Source: an uncultured Ruminococcus sp. (GTDB taxonomy: Bacteria; Bacillota; Clostridia; Oscillospirales; Acutalibacteraceae). From it: a stretch of DNA of 44,923 nucleotides. Below the pieces are notes generated by a model. The model worked only from the letters and a program-made list of their open reading frames with translations, searched no databases and had not been told where the DNA came from. Location of the stretch: positions 1-44,923 of the forward strand of contig CACXAO010000008.1 in assembly GCA_902765625.1 (NCBI GenBank), given 5' to 3'. The position numbers were made by a program, and so were the translations under genes. Numbering within the stretch: position 1 is the first letter of the stretch; each line of letters begins with the position of its first letter. This document shows positions 25,685 through 34,632 of this stretch, one piece after another.

Positions 25685-26566
25685 TCATTCCCAGATAATA
25701 ACCTCGCATTCGAGCTTTTGGAAGGTCATTTTGTGCAGCCTTTTGCACTGTCTGATAAGTTTCATGGCGTCGTCAAATGTTCCGCCGCCTTCGTTATAAA
25801 TCCAGTTTGCGTTGTTCGACGCAAATTTCACCTTGCCCGAATACTTGAAAATGCGCTTTTTGTACAGCGTTGAGATCGTTCTGAGAAGCGGTCCGCAGAA
25901 TCTCATAAAGCAGCTGCCGAAGCAGCCCTTGCCGTACTCAAAGTTCTTTTTGCAGTGCTCGCGTCTTTTTTGGATTCTGGCGGCTGCGTCGCCGCGGTCA
26001 ACCTCCCGGCAGGTTATCTGCGCGCCGAGGATAATGTATTTATTGTTTTTGAACACGGAGGTTCGGTGTCCGAAGGCGCATTCCTCAGCCGAAAGGGTCA
26101 CGATTTTTCCCGTTTCAAGCTCGAGCGCCTTTACGGAATCGATAAATTCGCTTATGGTGAACAGCGGAGCGCTTTCTCTGCCTATTCCGGCGTTCATGTA
26201 GATTATGCCGCCGAACAGCGCCGGAAGTCCGATAAGCTCCTCAAAGCCGCCGTAGCCGAGCTTGTTTACAAAGGAAATCACCTTTTGAATGCGGTTTGAC
26301 GCGCCGAAATAAAACGTGCCGTCTTTGAGCTGCGTCATTTCCTTGCACGCCTTCGACATGACGATAACCTCGGGAAATTCGCGCTTGTCGTTTATCAGAA
26401 GATTAGAGCCGCCCGAAATCACATAGACCTTGTGATCTCTGTCGTAAATCTCCTTTGCCTTTTTTGTAAGCTCCGCCTCGGTTTCGGGGATATACAGCTT
26501 GCCTGCGGGGCCTCCGATATGGAAGGTAGTGCGCTTTCCGAGCGGTTCGTTATTTAATACGATCAT
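25685..26566 (-). CDS. MurB-family FAD-dependent reductase paralogue in the capsule cluster
   Basis: A 293-aa protein with the fold signatures of UDP-N-acetylenolpyruvoylglucosamine reductase: GGSNLLI (52-58, FAD), GLPALFGGIIYMNAGIG (113-129), FGHRTSVFK (165-173, the substrate-binding Arg at 168), FGSCF with Ser218 at the proton-donor position and a terminal LECEV where Glu288 matches the catalytic Glu. The segment 205-250, usually the conserved GSFFKNP and AGWLIE region, is strongly changed and basic. That suggests a different substrate, perhaps an enolpyruvyl or unsaturated sugar in the capsule, rather than housekeeping MurB. GAGGAAAG precedes the ATG. A housekeeping murB would be expected elsewhere. 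Confidence 0.8.
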   Translation of the reverse strand: MIVLNNEPLGKRTTFHIGGPAGKLYIPETEAELTKKAKEIYDRDHKVYVISGGSNLLINDKREFPEVIVMSKACKEMTQLKDGTFYFGASNRIQKVISFVNKLGYGGFEELIGLPALFGGIIYMNAGIGRESAPLFTISEFIDSVKALELETGKIVTLSAEECAFGHRTSVFKNNKYIILGAQITCREVDRGDAAARIQKRREHCKKNFEYGKGCFGSCFMRFCGPLLRTISTLYKKRIFKYSGKVKFASNNANWIYNEGGGTFDDAMKLIRQCKRLHKMTFQKLECEVIIWE

Positions 26567-26576
26567 AATTCTTTCC

Positions 26577-28088
26577 TCATGCTTCCTGAGATTTTTGGGG
26601 CTTCCTGCGTTTGAGCTGTTTCGCGAGCTTCAGACAGTACGGATTTACCAGCAGGTTGACCGCAACGCCGAGCACGGCGCAGACAATGCCGACGGGTATT
26701 CCGTAGAGAATCAAATCCAGATAGGAATGGATCGGCAGCTCGAAAAATTGGCTTATTACTGCCACAACGGCAAACAAAGCGTAATTTGAGCCTAAAATCT
26801 TTATTGTGTTCCAGTAGGAGCGGTTCATTATCTTTTTGTCGGCGAGATACGCGCAGTATATAACCTTAATGGGCAGCGCGATGACCGTCGCGAACAGTAC
26901 GCCGATAATTCCGAAGAAAAATACCAGCACTACCGACGCTATGATGTTTGTAAAAGCCTCGATAAGCGAGATAATGCTCACCTGTTTTGCGTAGCCGGCA
27001 ACGCCCGTCAGGTTTCCGGTGACGTTTCTGCTCCACGAGAGCAGCTGCACCATCGAAAACAGCACCGGCATAGCCGCGTAAATGTAGTTGATGTCGTTTA
27101 CGCCGCGCGTATACAGCTGCACGAACGGCAAAATCAGCACATAGGCTATGCTGACCATAATAGTCATCGAGCCTACAAAGAGCGACATAAAGCTGTCGTG
27201 TACCTTGGGATAAAGCGCTCTGTCCTTGTGATAGGTCTGACCCAGCATGTAGTTTACGCTGGTGTAAACCGCGTTGAGCAGAACGTTAAGGCTTGTAAAT
27301 ATAAGATTGTACACCGAGTACACGCTTGCAAGCTGCGTGCTGACAAACATGGACAGTACTATCATATCCGTGGAGGAGAACAGCGTCCACGCAAGCTCTG
27401 TAATAATAAACGAGTTTCTGTCCTTGAGCTTGACGGAGCGCGGCGTTTTGCGGTAATGCAGCCACGGGTAGTTTTTTCTGAAATAGAAGGTGTAGAAGAA
27501 CACCTTTACGATGGTAATTAGGAAGTAAATGAGCTGCAAAAAGGCGATGTTCATTCCGAAATACGCCATGAAGATTTTTACGCCGTAGCTGAGCGATTTG
27601 TTGACCACCGTTACGCCGTTGTTAACGTAACCTCTGCCGTCTGCCATGAGTATGACGGTTTGGGTCTGAATGAAATAGAAGGTTACAACGCCCGACATAC
27701 CCTCGAAGAATACAATCAGGAACACCGTGAGGTAGTCTACGTCTGTTTTGAGGATAAGCGGCAGGAGCACAGACAAAAGGATAACGCCGATTCCGTAGAA
27801 AAGGGTAATTCTTCTGAAATACGAGCGCGCTATGGATGCGACCTCCGAAATACCATTTTTGTCGTTTTTGATGATCGGTTTGTAGAGAGCGTTTTTAGCC
27901 GCCTGACCGATGCCTGCCTCAAGCAGCGCCATGTACGAGAAAATCTGGGTAATAGTGCTGACTAATCCGTTTACGTCGGAGCCGTAGCTTGAAATCATCA
28001 TTCTGGGAACGATCAAGCCCAGCGCGAGGATAATCAGCTGTCCGCCGAAGCCGAACACTACATTTTTTATAAACTTTGATTTATTCAA
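26577..28088 (-). CDS. wzx: Polysaccharide flippase, Wzx-like
   Basis: A 503-aa integral membrane protein with 12-14 hydrophobic helices in the MOP/MATE superfamily. The N-terminus FGGQLIILALGLIVPRMMI and the following SYGSDVNGLVST are typical of clostridial Wzx proteins. It would move undecaprenyl-linked repeat units to the outer face. The start codon is TTG at 28088 with a GGTGA site six bases upstream; no in-frame ATG with a better site is apparent. The C-terminal tail is basic (KQLKRRKPQK). It lies between the MurB-like gene and a pyruvyltransferase with short gaps on both sides (10 and 20 bases). Confidence 0.92.
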   Translation of the reverse strand: MNKSKFIKNVVFGFGGQLIILALGLIVPRMMISSYGSDVNGLVSTITQIFSYMALLEAGIGQAAKNALYKPIIKNDKNGISEVASIARSYFRRITLFYGIGVILLSVLLPLILKTDVDYLTVFLIVFFEGMSGVVTFYFIQTQTVILMADGRGYVNNGVTVVNKSLSYGVKIFMAYFGMNIAFLQLIYFLITIVKVFFYTFYFRKNYPWLHYRKTPRSVKLKDRNSFIITELAWTLFSSTDMIVLSMFVSTQLASVYSVYNLIFTSLNVLLNAVYTSVNYMLGQTYHKDRALYPKVHDSFMSLFVGSMTIMVSIAYVLILPFVQLYTRGVNDINYIYAAMPVLFSMVQLLSWSRNVTGNLTGVAGYAKQVSIISLIEAFTNIIASVVLVFFFGIIGVLFATVIALPIKVIYCAYLADKKIMNRSYWNTIKILGSNYALFAVVAVISQFFELPIHSYLDLILYGIPVGIVCAVLGVAVNLLVNPYCLKLAKQLKRRKPQKSQEA

Positions 28089-28108
28089 GAAATCACCGGT
28101 TTCGTTTA

Positions 28109-29161
28109 TTATTCCGCAGCTTCGGCGGGGAGCGCAAGAGCCGATTCAAGGTAGCTGAACGACTTTTCTCTCATCTGCCGCAGAATTGCGTTTACCTCGC
28201 GGTAATCGATATCCTTTTTCGCGATATCTCTGATGTTGTCCGCGCTGCGCAGGAGCCTGTCCTCAAGATGAAACTGTCTGAGCAGCTCCTCGACCTTGCT
28301 GTTGTTGTTTGTAAGCACGACAAAATTCCTGCGCTTGTTGATCGCGTAGGCGGTGCCGTGAAAGGTGCTTGTTACAATCAGCTCGGCGTCCTCGTAGGCG
28401 TAAAACGGACTGCCGTTTTTGGAGTGGATCGATTTGTCGCACCAGTGGATGTTCTGACCGACGGATATCAGCTCGCAGCCGTTTTCCTTTGCGTAAGCGC
28501 GAAGCTTTTTCTGATCCTCGGGACCGATATGAACCTCAAAGGTGTAGACGGCGATGTATTTCTTTTTGCGCTTATAGCCTGTATCGGGCGCGTCGGAAAG
28601 CAGGGTGGGGTCGAGAACGATCTCGGCAGAGCTGCCTGTAAGCTCCTCGATCAAGTCGCGCGATTTGACGTCGCGCACACCGAAGGCGTCTGTTTTTTTC
28701 AGCATTTCCAGATACTCGGGATGCTCTCCGAAGTCCTCTTCTGAGGCGTTGTTTACCGACGGGGCGTATGCGATCTTTTTAGCCGAAACGCCGTCGCCGA
28801 AGAAAAACGGAATGCGGCAGTCGGGTCGCTTAATGTTCCAGATTTCGTCGCTGCCCATAACGCAGACGTCGCAGTCTGTCTGAGGTGAAGAAGGAAGCTT
28901 TCGCCAGTTTGATTTCGATTTTGCCGCCTCCGTGTACTCAAACAGCACCGTTTTGATATTTCTCAGCGGATGCTTTACGTTGACTCTGAGATTGTGCTTG
29001 ATTCTCTTAAAAGGAGTTTTGAAATAATTCCACTTTCTGGCTTTTTTGTCGATAAAGCTGACGCTGCCGTAAGCGCCCAGCGCTTCGTACAGGCATTTTG
29101 CCTGCAAAAAGCTTCCGTGGTTATAGCTGCCGTATACTGTTATTATTTTGATATTCTTCAT
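28109..29161 (-). CDS. Polysaccharide pyruvyltransferase family protein, copy 1
   Basis: A 350-aa protein of family PF04230 (CsaB/WcaK type), which adds pyruvate ketals from phosphoenolpyruvate to sugars. It starts KIITVYGSYNHGSFLQAKCL (the GSxNxGsxLQ pattern) and contains VMGSDEIWNIKRPDC near residues 97-111, VLDPTLL near 183 and TSTFHGTAYAINKRRNFV near 261-278. These match the conserved GSDxxWN and (T/S)xxFHG elements. Its 5' end overlaps the polymerase gene by 41 bases, and GGTGGAG lies inside that gene. The target sugar is unknown. A second family member is at 32464-33564. Confidence 0.88.
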   Translation of the reverse strand: MKNIKIITVYGSYNHGSFLQAKCLYEALGAYGSVSFIDKKARKWNYFKTPFKRIKHNLRVNVKHPLRNIKTVLFEYTEAAKSKSNWRKLPSSPQTDCDVCVMGSDEIWNIKRPDCRIPFFFGDGVSAKKIAYAPSVNNASEEDFGEHPEYLEMLKKTDAFGVRDVKSRDLIEELTGSSAEIVLDPTLLSDAPDTGYKRKKKYIAVYTFEVHIGPEDQKKLRAYAKENGCELISVGQNIHWCDKSIHSKNGSPFYAYEDAELIVTSTFHGTAYAINKRRNFVVLTNNNSKVEELLRQFHLEDRLLRSADNIRDIAKKDIDYREVNAILRQMREKSFSYLESALALPAEAAE

Positions 29162-30344
29162 CTGACTCCACCTGATTATTATTAAGCGTCTTGTCCGCGG
29201 AAGTGAATTCGCAGCCGTACATTACAACCACATAGTAGATCTGAGCCGACATGAACCAGAAGTTCTTTGAAACGATACACATCAGCATTGTTGCGGCAAG
29301 CGAACCGATAACATAGAATCTGACCTTGCGGCTGGTGATGTACCTGATTTTCTGCAGCATATTCTTGAACATCCACAGATACATAACCAAACCGACAGCG
29401 CCGTACTTGTAAAGCGTCTCGAGGTAGTTGCTGTGCGGGTGGGTGGTGTAGGAGAACCAGTGGGGAATCGACATCTGTTCAATATCGCCGTAGCCGATAA
29501 CCCAGTGCAGACCCTTGATATTTTTGAGAACCCACGTCCAGATTTCGGTTCTTCCCGAGAAGGTGAGGTCTTTTTTGAGCAGGTTTTCAACAATGAACTG
29601 TAAGCCGGCGTAGTTTTGAATAAAGTAGAACAATACCGAGAATAACAGCAGACCGATAGCGAGATACCGGAAGAACTTGTCGGATCTGAAAAACAAAGAG
29701 CCTGTGATTATGATGAAAAACACCATCATTCCGAGAATAGAGGTAGATACCCACTGCTCGATAACAAAGTAAACGCCTGAACCGATGCACAGTACGAACC
29801 ATATCCTGTCAGCCAGTCCGCCGACATACACCGCCATAATATTAAAGAACAGCGCGTAGATAATATACTGGTCGATGGTAACGCGCATTCCGAGGAAGAA
29901 GTTGTACTCGTTTATGTAAACAGGGTTCTTTCCGAAGCACTTTGTAACGCAGGAAAAAGCCTCCGTCATAATAACGAGAGTCCAGAAGCGCGCAAGCCAG
30001 CGGAGCGTTCTGTCGCGGTTGTGCATAAGCAGGTAGTAGACAATGTAAACCGTCGCAAGCATCTTGTAGCTCATAATGGTGCATTCCTTGATGTTCGCGT
30101 TGTTTATTATTGTCGTCAGGGTGAACCACAGCGGCATAAGCGTCATGATCCAAAGACCCTTGACCTTATACATTTTGTGGCGAATGTACAGTCCGATCGA
30201 CCAGATAAACGCGATTGGGTCAATGATATTCAATACGCTCAAAAACGACCCGTAAACGTATTTGGTGCGATAAAGACACAGTACTCCGAGCAGCAAAAAG
30301 CTGAAGAACCACACTATGTCCTCTTTTTTTATCCTAATAGTCAC
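29121..30344 (-). CDS. wzy: O-antigen/capsule polymerase, Wzy-like
   Basis: A 407-aa integral membrane protein with about ten to eleven helices. The large loop near residues 265-310 contains FSGRTEIWTWVLKNI and a HPHSNYLETLYKYG segment, the Wzy_C/O-antigen ligase (PF04932) pattern. It would polymerise repeat units on the outer face of the membrane. The start is GTG at 30344, with GGAGG six bases upstream. The hydrophilic tail (TLNNNQVESDEEYQ) is partly within the 41-base overlap with the following pyruvyltransferase gene. Confidence 0.88.
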   Translation of the reverse strand: MTIRIKKEDIVWFFSFLLLGVLCLYRTKYVYGSFLSVLNIIDPIAFIWSIGLYIRHKMYKVKGLWIMTLMPLWFTLTTIINNANIKECTIMSYKMLATVYIVYYLLMHNRDRTLRWLARFWTLVIMTEAFSCVTKCFGKNPVYINEYNFFLGMRVTIDQYIIYALFFNIMAVYVGGLADRIWFVLCIGSGVYFVIEQWVSTSILGMMVFFIIITGSLFFRSDKFFRYLAIGLLLFSVLFYFIQNYAGLQFIVENLLKKDLTFSGRTEIWTWVLKNIKGLHWVIGYGDIEQMSIPHWFSYTTHPHSNYLETLYKYGAVGLVMYLWMFKNMLQKIRYITSRKVRFYVIGSLAATMLMCIVSKNFWFMSAQIYYVVVMYGCEFTSADKTLNNNQVESDEEYQNNNSIRQL

Positions 30345-30384
30345 TTTTTTCCTCCAAGTAGTAAAGAGATAGCAGAGAATAAAA

Positions 30385-31314
30385 TCAGCTGTTGTGGTAG
30401 GTAATTTTCAAAAACTTGGGGTTTTTATATATCGAGCTGCCCAGATTTCCGACGTCATCAAGAGAATATCCGAGCTTCCAGATGATGTAGGGAAGGGTGA
30501 TCTGGTCTCTGCCGACCTGAGGTGAAACCTCCGAGAACTCATGCCACCATTCGTCCATAATTCTTTTGGCGTTCTCGCTTTTGAGGTCAATAACGATAAC
30601 GGGACATTCGCATAAGCCGAAGCCCTCGGGAAATCCCTCATCCTTAAAGCGCTGAATAAGCTCAAGGATTTTTTCGGGGTTGCCCTTGTTGTTCAGAACG
30701 CACCACTGAGCTTCCTTGTAGGCGCAGTCTCTGAGGTAGTGCCTGTGGATCGCGATACCGGTGGGCGCCTCGCGGGCGGTGCGGTAAAGTCCGGTGACGT
30801 CGGAGATGATCCTGACGCAGCCGTCGATATATATCGCGTAGTCGTAGTCCCTGCCGAAAAGATCGTGGGAATTAAACTTGAAGTAGCGGTTCGCGAAGTT
30901 TCCCTTTTTAGCAACAAGCTCTTCGCTGATAGGCTCCACCTGCCATACGCTGTCTTTTTCAACGGCGCTGTTTTCGGTGAACATTTTATAATCCAGACAC
31001 GGATTTGTCAGCAGCGGCTCACATGGATCGTCGTAGCCTGAGGTGATGCAGGTGTAAACAATACCCTTTTTGTCAGAGACAGGTTCGGGAGAAGCGTAAT
31101 AATCATCGTCGGGCGTGGTTTTTGAGAGCGCGTCGACCTTAGCCTTCATCGATTTTCTCTTTTTGATCATCAGAGCGTATTTCAGCAGGTGAAACGGAAA
31201 GTATTTTTTCATCTCCAGAAAACGTCTGCCTGTGTTGTACTCAGGCGTGGTTTTGAGCTGCTGAGCTTCGCGTGAGATAATTTCTAATGCCTTTATAGGA
31301 TTGTCTGTACTCAT
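30385..31314 (-). CDS. DUF616/TOD1-type glycosyltransferase-like protein
   Basis: A 309-aa protein. The catalytic-looking core begins GIVYTCITSGYDDPCEP near residue 84. It continues with FANRYFKFNSHDLFGRDYDY near 139-158, the metal-site-like YIDGCVRI near 162 and GRDQITLPYI near 278. This is the pattern of the DUF616 family (PF04765), which is distantly related to GT-A glycosyltransferases and common in capsule clusters. The first 80 residues are a family-variable helical region. AAGGAAC precedes the ATG. The donor and acceptor are not known; a role as one of the chain-building transferases is inferred from context. Confidence 0.78.
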   Translation of the reverse strand: MSTDNPIKALEIISREAQQLKTTPEYNTGRRFLEMKKYFPFHLLKYALMIKKRKSMKAKVDALSKTTPDDDYYASPEPVSDKKGIVYTCITSGYDDPCEPLLTNPCLDYKMFTENSAVEKDSVWQVEPISEELVAKKGNFANRYFKFNSHDLFGRDYDYAIYIDGCVRIISDVTGLYRTAREAPTGIAIHRHYLRDCAYKEAQWCVLNNKGNPEKILELIQRFKDEGFPEGFGLCECPVIVIDLKSENAKRIMDEWWHEFSEVSPQVGRDQITLPYIIWKLGYSLDDVGNLGSSIYKNPKFLKITYHNS

Positions 31315-31364
31315 ATAGTTCCTTCTTAAACTGTCTTTTTGCGGGCAGAGCGCAAAGCTGCGCG

Positions 31365-32471
31365 TCAGCCCTGAATGATTTTGTCAAAATAATCGCTGTA
31401 GCGCTGCGCGATTGCCTCGTCGCAGAATTTATCCTGCTTCATCTGCTGCAGACGCGCGACCGTTTCGCCGTAACCGTCCGGGTAGCTGCTGATAGCGGTG
31501 AGCATAGCCTGCTCAAGACTTGAGACGTCGGCGGGCTTTATCAGATAACCCGTTTTGCCGTCCTTGATGTATTCTCTGAACGCCTCCAAGTCGGAAGCGA
31601 TGATCGGTTTGTCGTAATTGATCGCTACGATCGCGGAGCCGCTTTGCGCAATGTCCTGATACGGAGCGACAAAATAATCAGACTCGTTGAATAAGGCGGG
31701 AATGTCGTCGTTTTCGACTCTGCCAATGCGTATGTCAAAAATCTCGGGATGCTTGATTAGCGCGCCGTACTTGTTCCAGTCGGGGCAGTCTCCGGCAATA
31801 ATGACCCTGAAGGGCACGTCGGTCTGCTGCTGTACCCTCTCGGCTGCCTCAATGAGCACGTCGAGGCGCTTATACGGGCGGATGTTACCGAAATTCATAA
31901 AGGTAATGCGGCTGTCGGTGCGCTTTTTGTCGGTGGTGCCGTAGCTCTTGAGGATAAACGGAGCATAGAGCGCGTCCTTGCCGTTCGAAACCTCTTTGAG
32001 AGCCTTGTACTGCGATTCCGAGAAAGCGTGAAAATGTTTGAACCTGCTTATTGTGTAGCGGTTGTATTTTTTGATCAGGCGGTAGTTGACTCCGCCCTGA
32101 GGCACATGAACGTTGTGAATAGCGACAATAGCCTTGTCGGTATTCACAGCGGAGTGCAGCAACGGCACAAAATACGGAAAATCGCCCATAGCGGTATAAA
32201 CCAAATCGAATTTCTGCTTTTTTACGGCTTTGAACATTTTCCTGAGCGCCGAAAAGGATTCCGGGCTGCTGTATTTAGCGCCGATAGTGACGACCTCTAC
32301 GTCAGCCTTGTTTTTCAGTTCCTCTATTTTATCCGCGTATTCCAGCTTGGTGGAGCTGCGTTTTACTATTTTCCATGAAATATCGAACTTATCCGTCAGC
32401 AGCGGAAGAATATAGATATCAGTGTCAAGAAACGCTGTTGAGGTAATCCAGCACACTCTTTTTTTACTCAT
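31365..32471 (-). CDS. Glycosyltransferase family 4-like protein
   Basis: A 368-aa GT-B fold enzyme. The C-terminal half shows ITFMNFGNIRPYKRLDVLIE (the xxGxxxxYKG-like nucleotide-sugar motif) near residues 187-206. FVAPYQDIAQSG near 272-283 replaces the usual E-x7-E region, followed by PIIASDLEAFREYIKDGKTG. The N-terminal half contains AMGDFPYFVPLL and AIHNVHVPQGG. It likely adds a hexose to the lipid-linked repeat on the cytoplasmic face. It begins eight bases inside the end of the next pyruvyltransferase gene, with GAGAGG upstream, so translation is coupled. Confidence 0.88.
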   Translation of the reverse strand: MSKKRVCWITSTAFLDTDIYILPLLTDKFDISWKIVKRSSTKLEYADKIEELKNKADVEVVTIGAKYSSPESFSALRKMFKAVKKQKFDLVYTAMGDFPYFVPLLHSAVNTDKAIVAIHNVHVPQGGVNYRLIKKYNRYTISRFKHFHAFSESQYKALKEVSNGKDALYAPFILKSYGTTDKKRTDSRITFMNFGNIRPYKRLDVLIEAAERVQQQTDVPFRVIIAGDCPDWNKYGALIKHPEIFDIRIGRVENDDIPALFNESDYFVAPYQDIAQSGSAIVAINYDKPIIASDLEAFREYIKDGKTGYLIKPADVSSLEQAMLTAISSYPDGYGETVARLQQMKQDKFCDEAIAQRYSDYFDKIIQG

Positions 32472-33564
32472 TGATTTTCCTCTCGATCTGTTCGGTCACC
32501 CACTGCCTTGAATCCTGCGCGAGCGGCAGAAGGAGCTGATTGACCTGATTGTAATCGACCGCCTCGTACTTTGACGCAGGCATGTCGATGCGGTTTTCTA
32601 TTTGCAGCTTTTCAAGAAGATGCTGAACCCTGACGGGGTTGTCTCTGTTTGTAAAAGCGACGAAGTTCTTCCCGAAATTCAGCGAAAGAGCTACGCCGTG
32701 GAAGGAGTCGGTAATAACAAGCTCCGCGTTTGCGAGCAGCGCAAGAAAATCGGGCACTGTGGCGCCGAGAATTTTTTTGTCGGCTCCGAAGCGGTTTGGA
32801 GTGGTCATCTGAACCGACCACACGGGCAGATTCATGGATTTTGCGTAGGTGCCGATCCTGTCACTGCAGTCGTCGTCGGGATGGATAAAGAAGGTGAGAA
32901 TGTATTTATCCTTAACGTCAGCGTATTTTGAGCGGCTGACAAGAGAATTTGTCCACTCCTCCTTTGTCAGCAGGAAGGTGGGGTCCATCAGAAGCTTAAT
33001 GTTCTTGTCGGTCAAAGGCTGAAGCTGCCTGCGCGAGAATTCCTCTCTGACGCTTACGGACGAGAAGGTCGAGAGCACCTTGCGGAAAATCTCCCTGTCG
33101 GCGTCGTTAAGCTCGCAGCTGCCCATGCTTGATGAAACGGAAATTCTTTTTTCTGCTGAGCCGAACTGCAGCAGATAAACCTCGTCTATGCCGTTGGTGA
33201 TTTTCTTGTTCCAAACCTGATCGCTGCCCACGATAAGCACGTCGTAGACGGCGGAGGAGAGAGCCTCGCGGCTTGAGTATTGAACAGATGAAAGCGGATA
33301 CAGGTCGTTCAGATTTCCGAAGGCGTTCAGCAGAGCCCTGCGTTTTCCGAAAAACACGTTTTTGATAAAGGAGGTGGCGTAGCCCAGCGCCCTGTTGCCC
33401 TCCTTAAAGCAAATGCTGTAGATTTTTTTGTACTCGGAATTCTTGTTGTAATCAACGACCTCAATCCCGTAATGCTGATTTTGAAGAAACCTTACGGTCG
33501 CGAAGGTCTGCAGGCATGCGCCGTAGCTGGGCGATCTGTGAAAGGTGATCAGTCCGATTTTCAT
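32464..33564 (-). CDS. Polysaccharide pyruvyltransferase family protein, copy 2
   Basis: A 366-aa PF04230 member. It opens with LITFHRSPSYGACLQTFATV, the S-x-GA-LQ version of the family motif. VGSDQVWNKKITNG is near residues 111-124, LLMDPTFLLTKEEW near 189-202 and LVITDSFHGVALSLNFGKNF near 285-304. Compared with copy 1 it has the Clostridia-typical GSDQVWN and DSFHG boxes, so the two are divergent paralogues rather than a recent duplicate. It would pyruvylate a different residue, or act as a related sugar-modifying enzyme. AGGAG precedes the ATG. Confidence 0.88.
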   Translation of the reverse strand: MKIGLITFHRSPSYGACLQTFATVRFLQNQHYGIEVVDYNKNSEYKKIYSICFKEGNRALGYATSFIKNVFFGKRRALLNAFGNLNDLYPLSSVQYSSREALSSAVYDVLIVGSDQVWNKKITNGIDEVYLLQFGSAEKRISVSSSMGSCELNDADREIFRKVLSTFSSVSVREEFSRRQLQPLTDKNIKLLMDPTFLLTKEEWTNSLVSRSKYADVKDKYILTFFIHPDDDCSDRIGTYAKSMNLPVWSVQMTTPNRFGADKKILGATVPDFLALLANAELVITDSFHGVALSLNFGKNFVAFTNRDNPVRVQHLLEKLQIENRIDMPASKYEAVDYNQVNQLLLPLAQDSRQWVTEQIERKINE

Positions 33565-33627
33565 ATTATTTCAACTCCTGCCTTTTTCTTTGTGGAAATT
33601 TCCGCTGCGGCATATTTTGCGGAGAGC

Positions 33628-34632
33628 TTATTTATCGGGGGTGTAGCCCTCGGGAGAGTAATGGATAACTCTTGTGCCGCCGTTTTCGAATTTGAACGGG
33701 ATGTACATCAGATCGCTGAATTCGGCTTTGACCGCCTCGCGGCGTTCCTCGGGAACATAGAATACAAGGAATCCGCCGCCGCCTGCGCCGAGCAGCTTTC
33801 CGCCGAGCGCGCCTGACTTAATACCTCTCTCGTAAAGGCTGTCGATGCTGTCGGTGCTTACTGAGCCGCCGGTCTGACGCTTGAGTCTCCATGTTTCGTC
33901 GAGCAGACGGCCGAAGTCATCCAGATCGCTCTCCTTGTCGGTCAGCACCTTCTCGGCGCGGTCAACCAGCTCGTACATGTTTTTGAGCATGGCAAGCTTG
34001 TTGGCCGGAGAGGAGCTTGCGTTTGCCTTCTGTATCTCGGAGGAGAAGCGCGTGAAGCCCGTAAAGAACATCAGCAGACTGCGGTTGAGCTTCTCTTTTC
34101 TCTCGGGAGAAATAATAACGGGCTTTACGTCGTAGCCCTCGGAATTGAAATCGATGCGGTTGAAGCCGCCGAAGGATGCCGCGATCTGATCCTGCCAGCC
34201 GCCGGCCTCGTTGCAGAGCACGCGCTCAAGGTAGATCGCCTCGTCGGCAAGCTTTCTTTTGTCGGCGTATTTGCCCTTCAGAGCGTAGAACGCGTTGAGC
34301 ATTCCGACCGCGAACGAGCTTGAGGTGCCGAGTCCCGAACGCGCGGGAAGATCTGCCTCGTACGTAAGGCGGATTCTGTGCATATCGAGCATCTTCATGG
34401 CTTCTCTGATCGCGGGATGACGGATATCGTTTACATCGGTGACCCTTTCGGTCACGGAATATGAAAGCTCGGTGCTGTATTCAAAAAAACGGGGGAGATG
34501 TCTTACGTTTACATAGCAGTATTTGTCAAATGTGGTTGATAAAACAGCGCCGCCGTGCTCCCTGAAATAGTTCTCCATATCTGTTCCGCCGCCGAAGAAG
34601 GACATGCGGAACGGTGTTTTTGTAATGATCAT
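33628..34632 (-). CDS. hddA: D-glycero-alpha-D-manno-heptose-7-phosphate kinase
   Basis: Phosphorylates heptose-7-phosphate at C1 to give the 1,7-bisphosphate. It is a GHMP kinase of 334 aa. It shows PFRMSFFGGGTDMENYF (7-23), the ATP loop PARSGLGTSSSF (96-107) and the C-terminal LGAGGGGFLVF (about 284-294). The FGGGTD start and the GGWQDQIAASFGGFN segment are characteristic of HddA-type kinases, which lead to GDP- rather than ADP-heptose. AGGAGG precedes the ATG, and the start overlaps the upstream glycosyltransferase stop by four bases. It completes the heptose pathway with GmhA and the HddC-GmhB fusion 8-11 kb further along the same strand. Confidence 0.93.
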   Translation of the reverse strand: MIITKTPFRMSFFGGGTDMENYFREHGGAVLSTTFDKYCYVNVRHLPRFFEYSTELSYSVTERVTDVNDIRHPAIREAMKMLDMHRIRLTYEADLPARSGLGTSSSFAVGMLNAFYALKGKYADKRKLADEAIYLERVLCNEAGGWQDQIAASFGGFNRIDFNSEGYDVKPVIISPERKEKLNRSLLMFFTGFTRFSSEIQKANASSSPANKLAMLKNMYELVDRAEKVLTDKESDLDDFGRLLDETWRLKRQTGGSVSTDSIDSLYERGIKSGALGGKLLGAGGGGFLVFYVPEERREAVKAEFSDLMYIPFKFENGGTRVIHYSPEGYTPDK

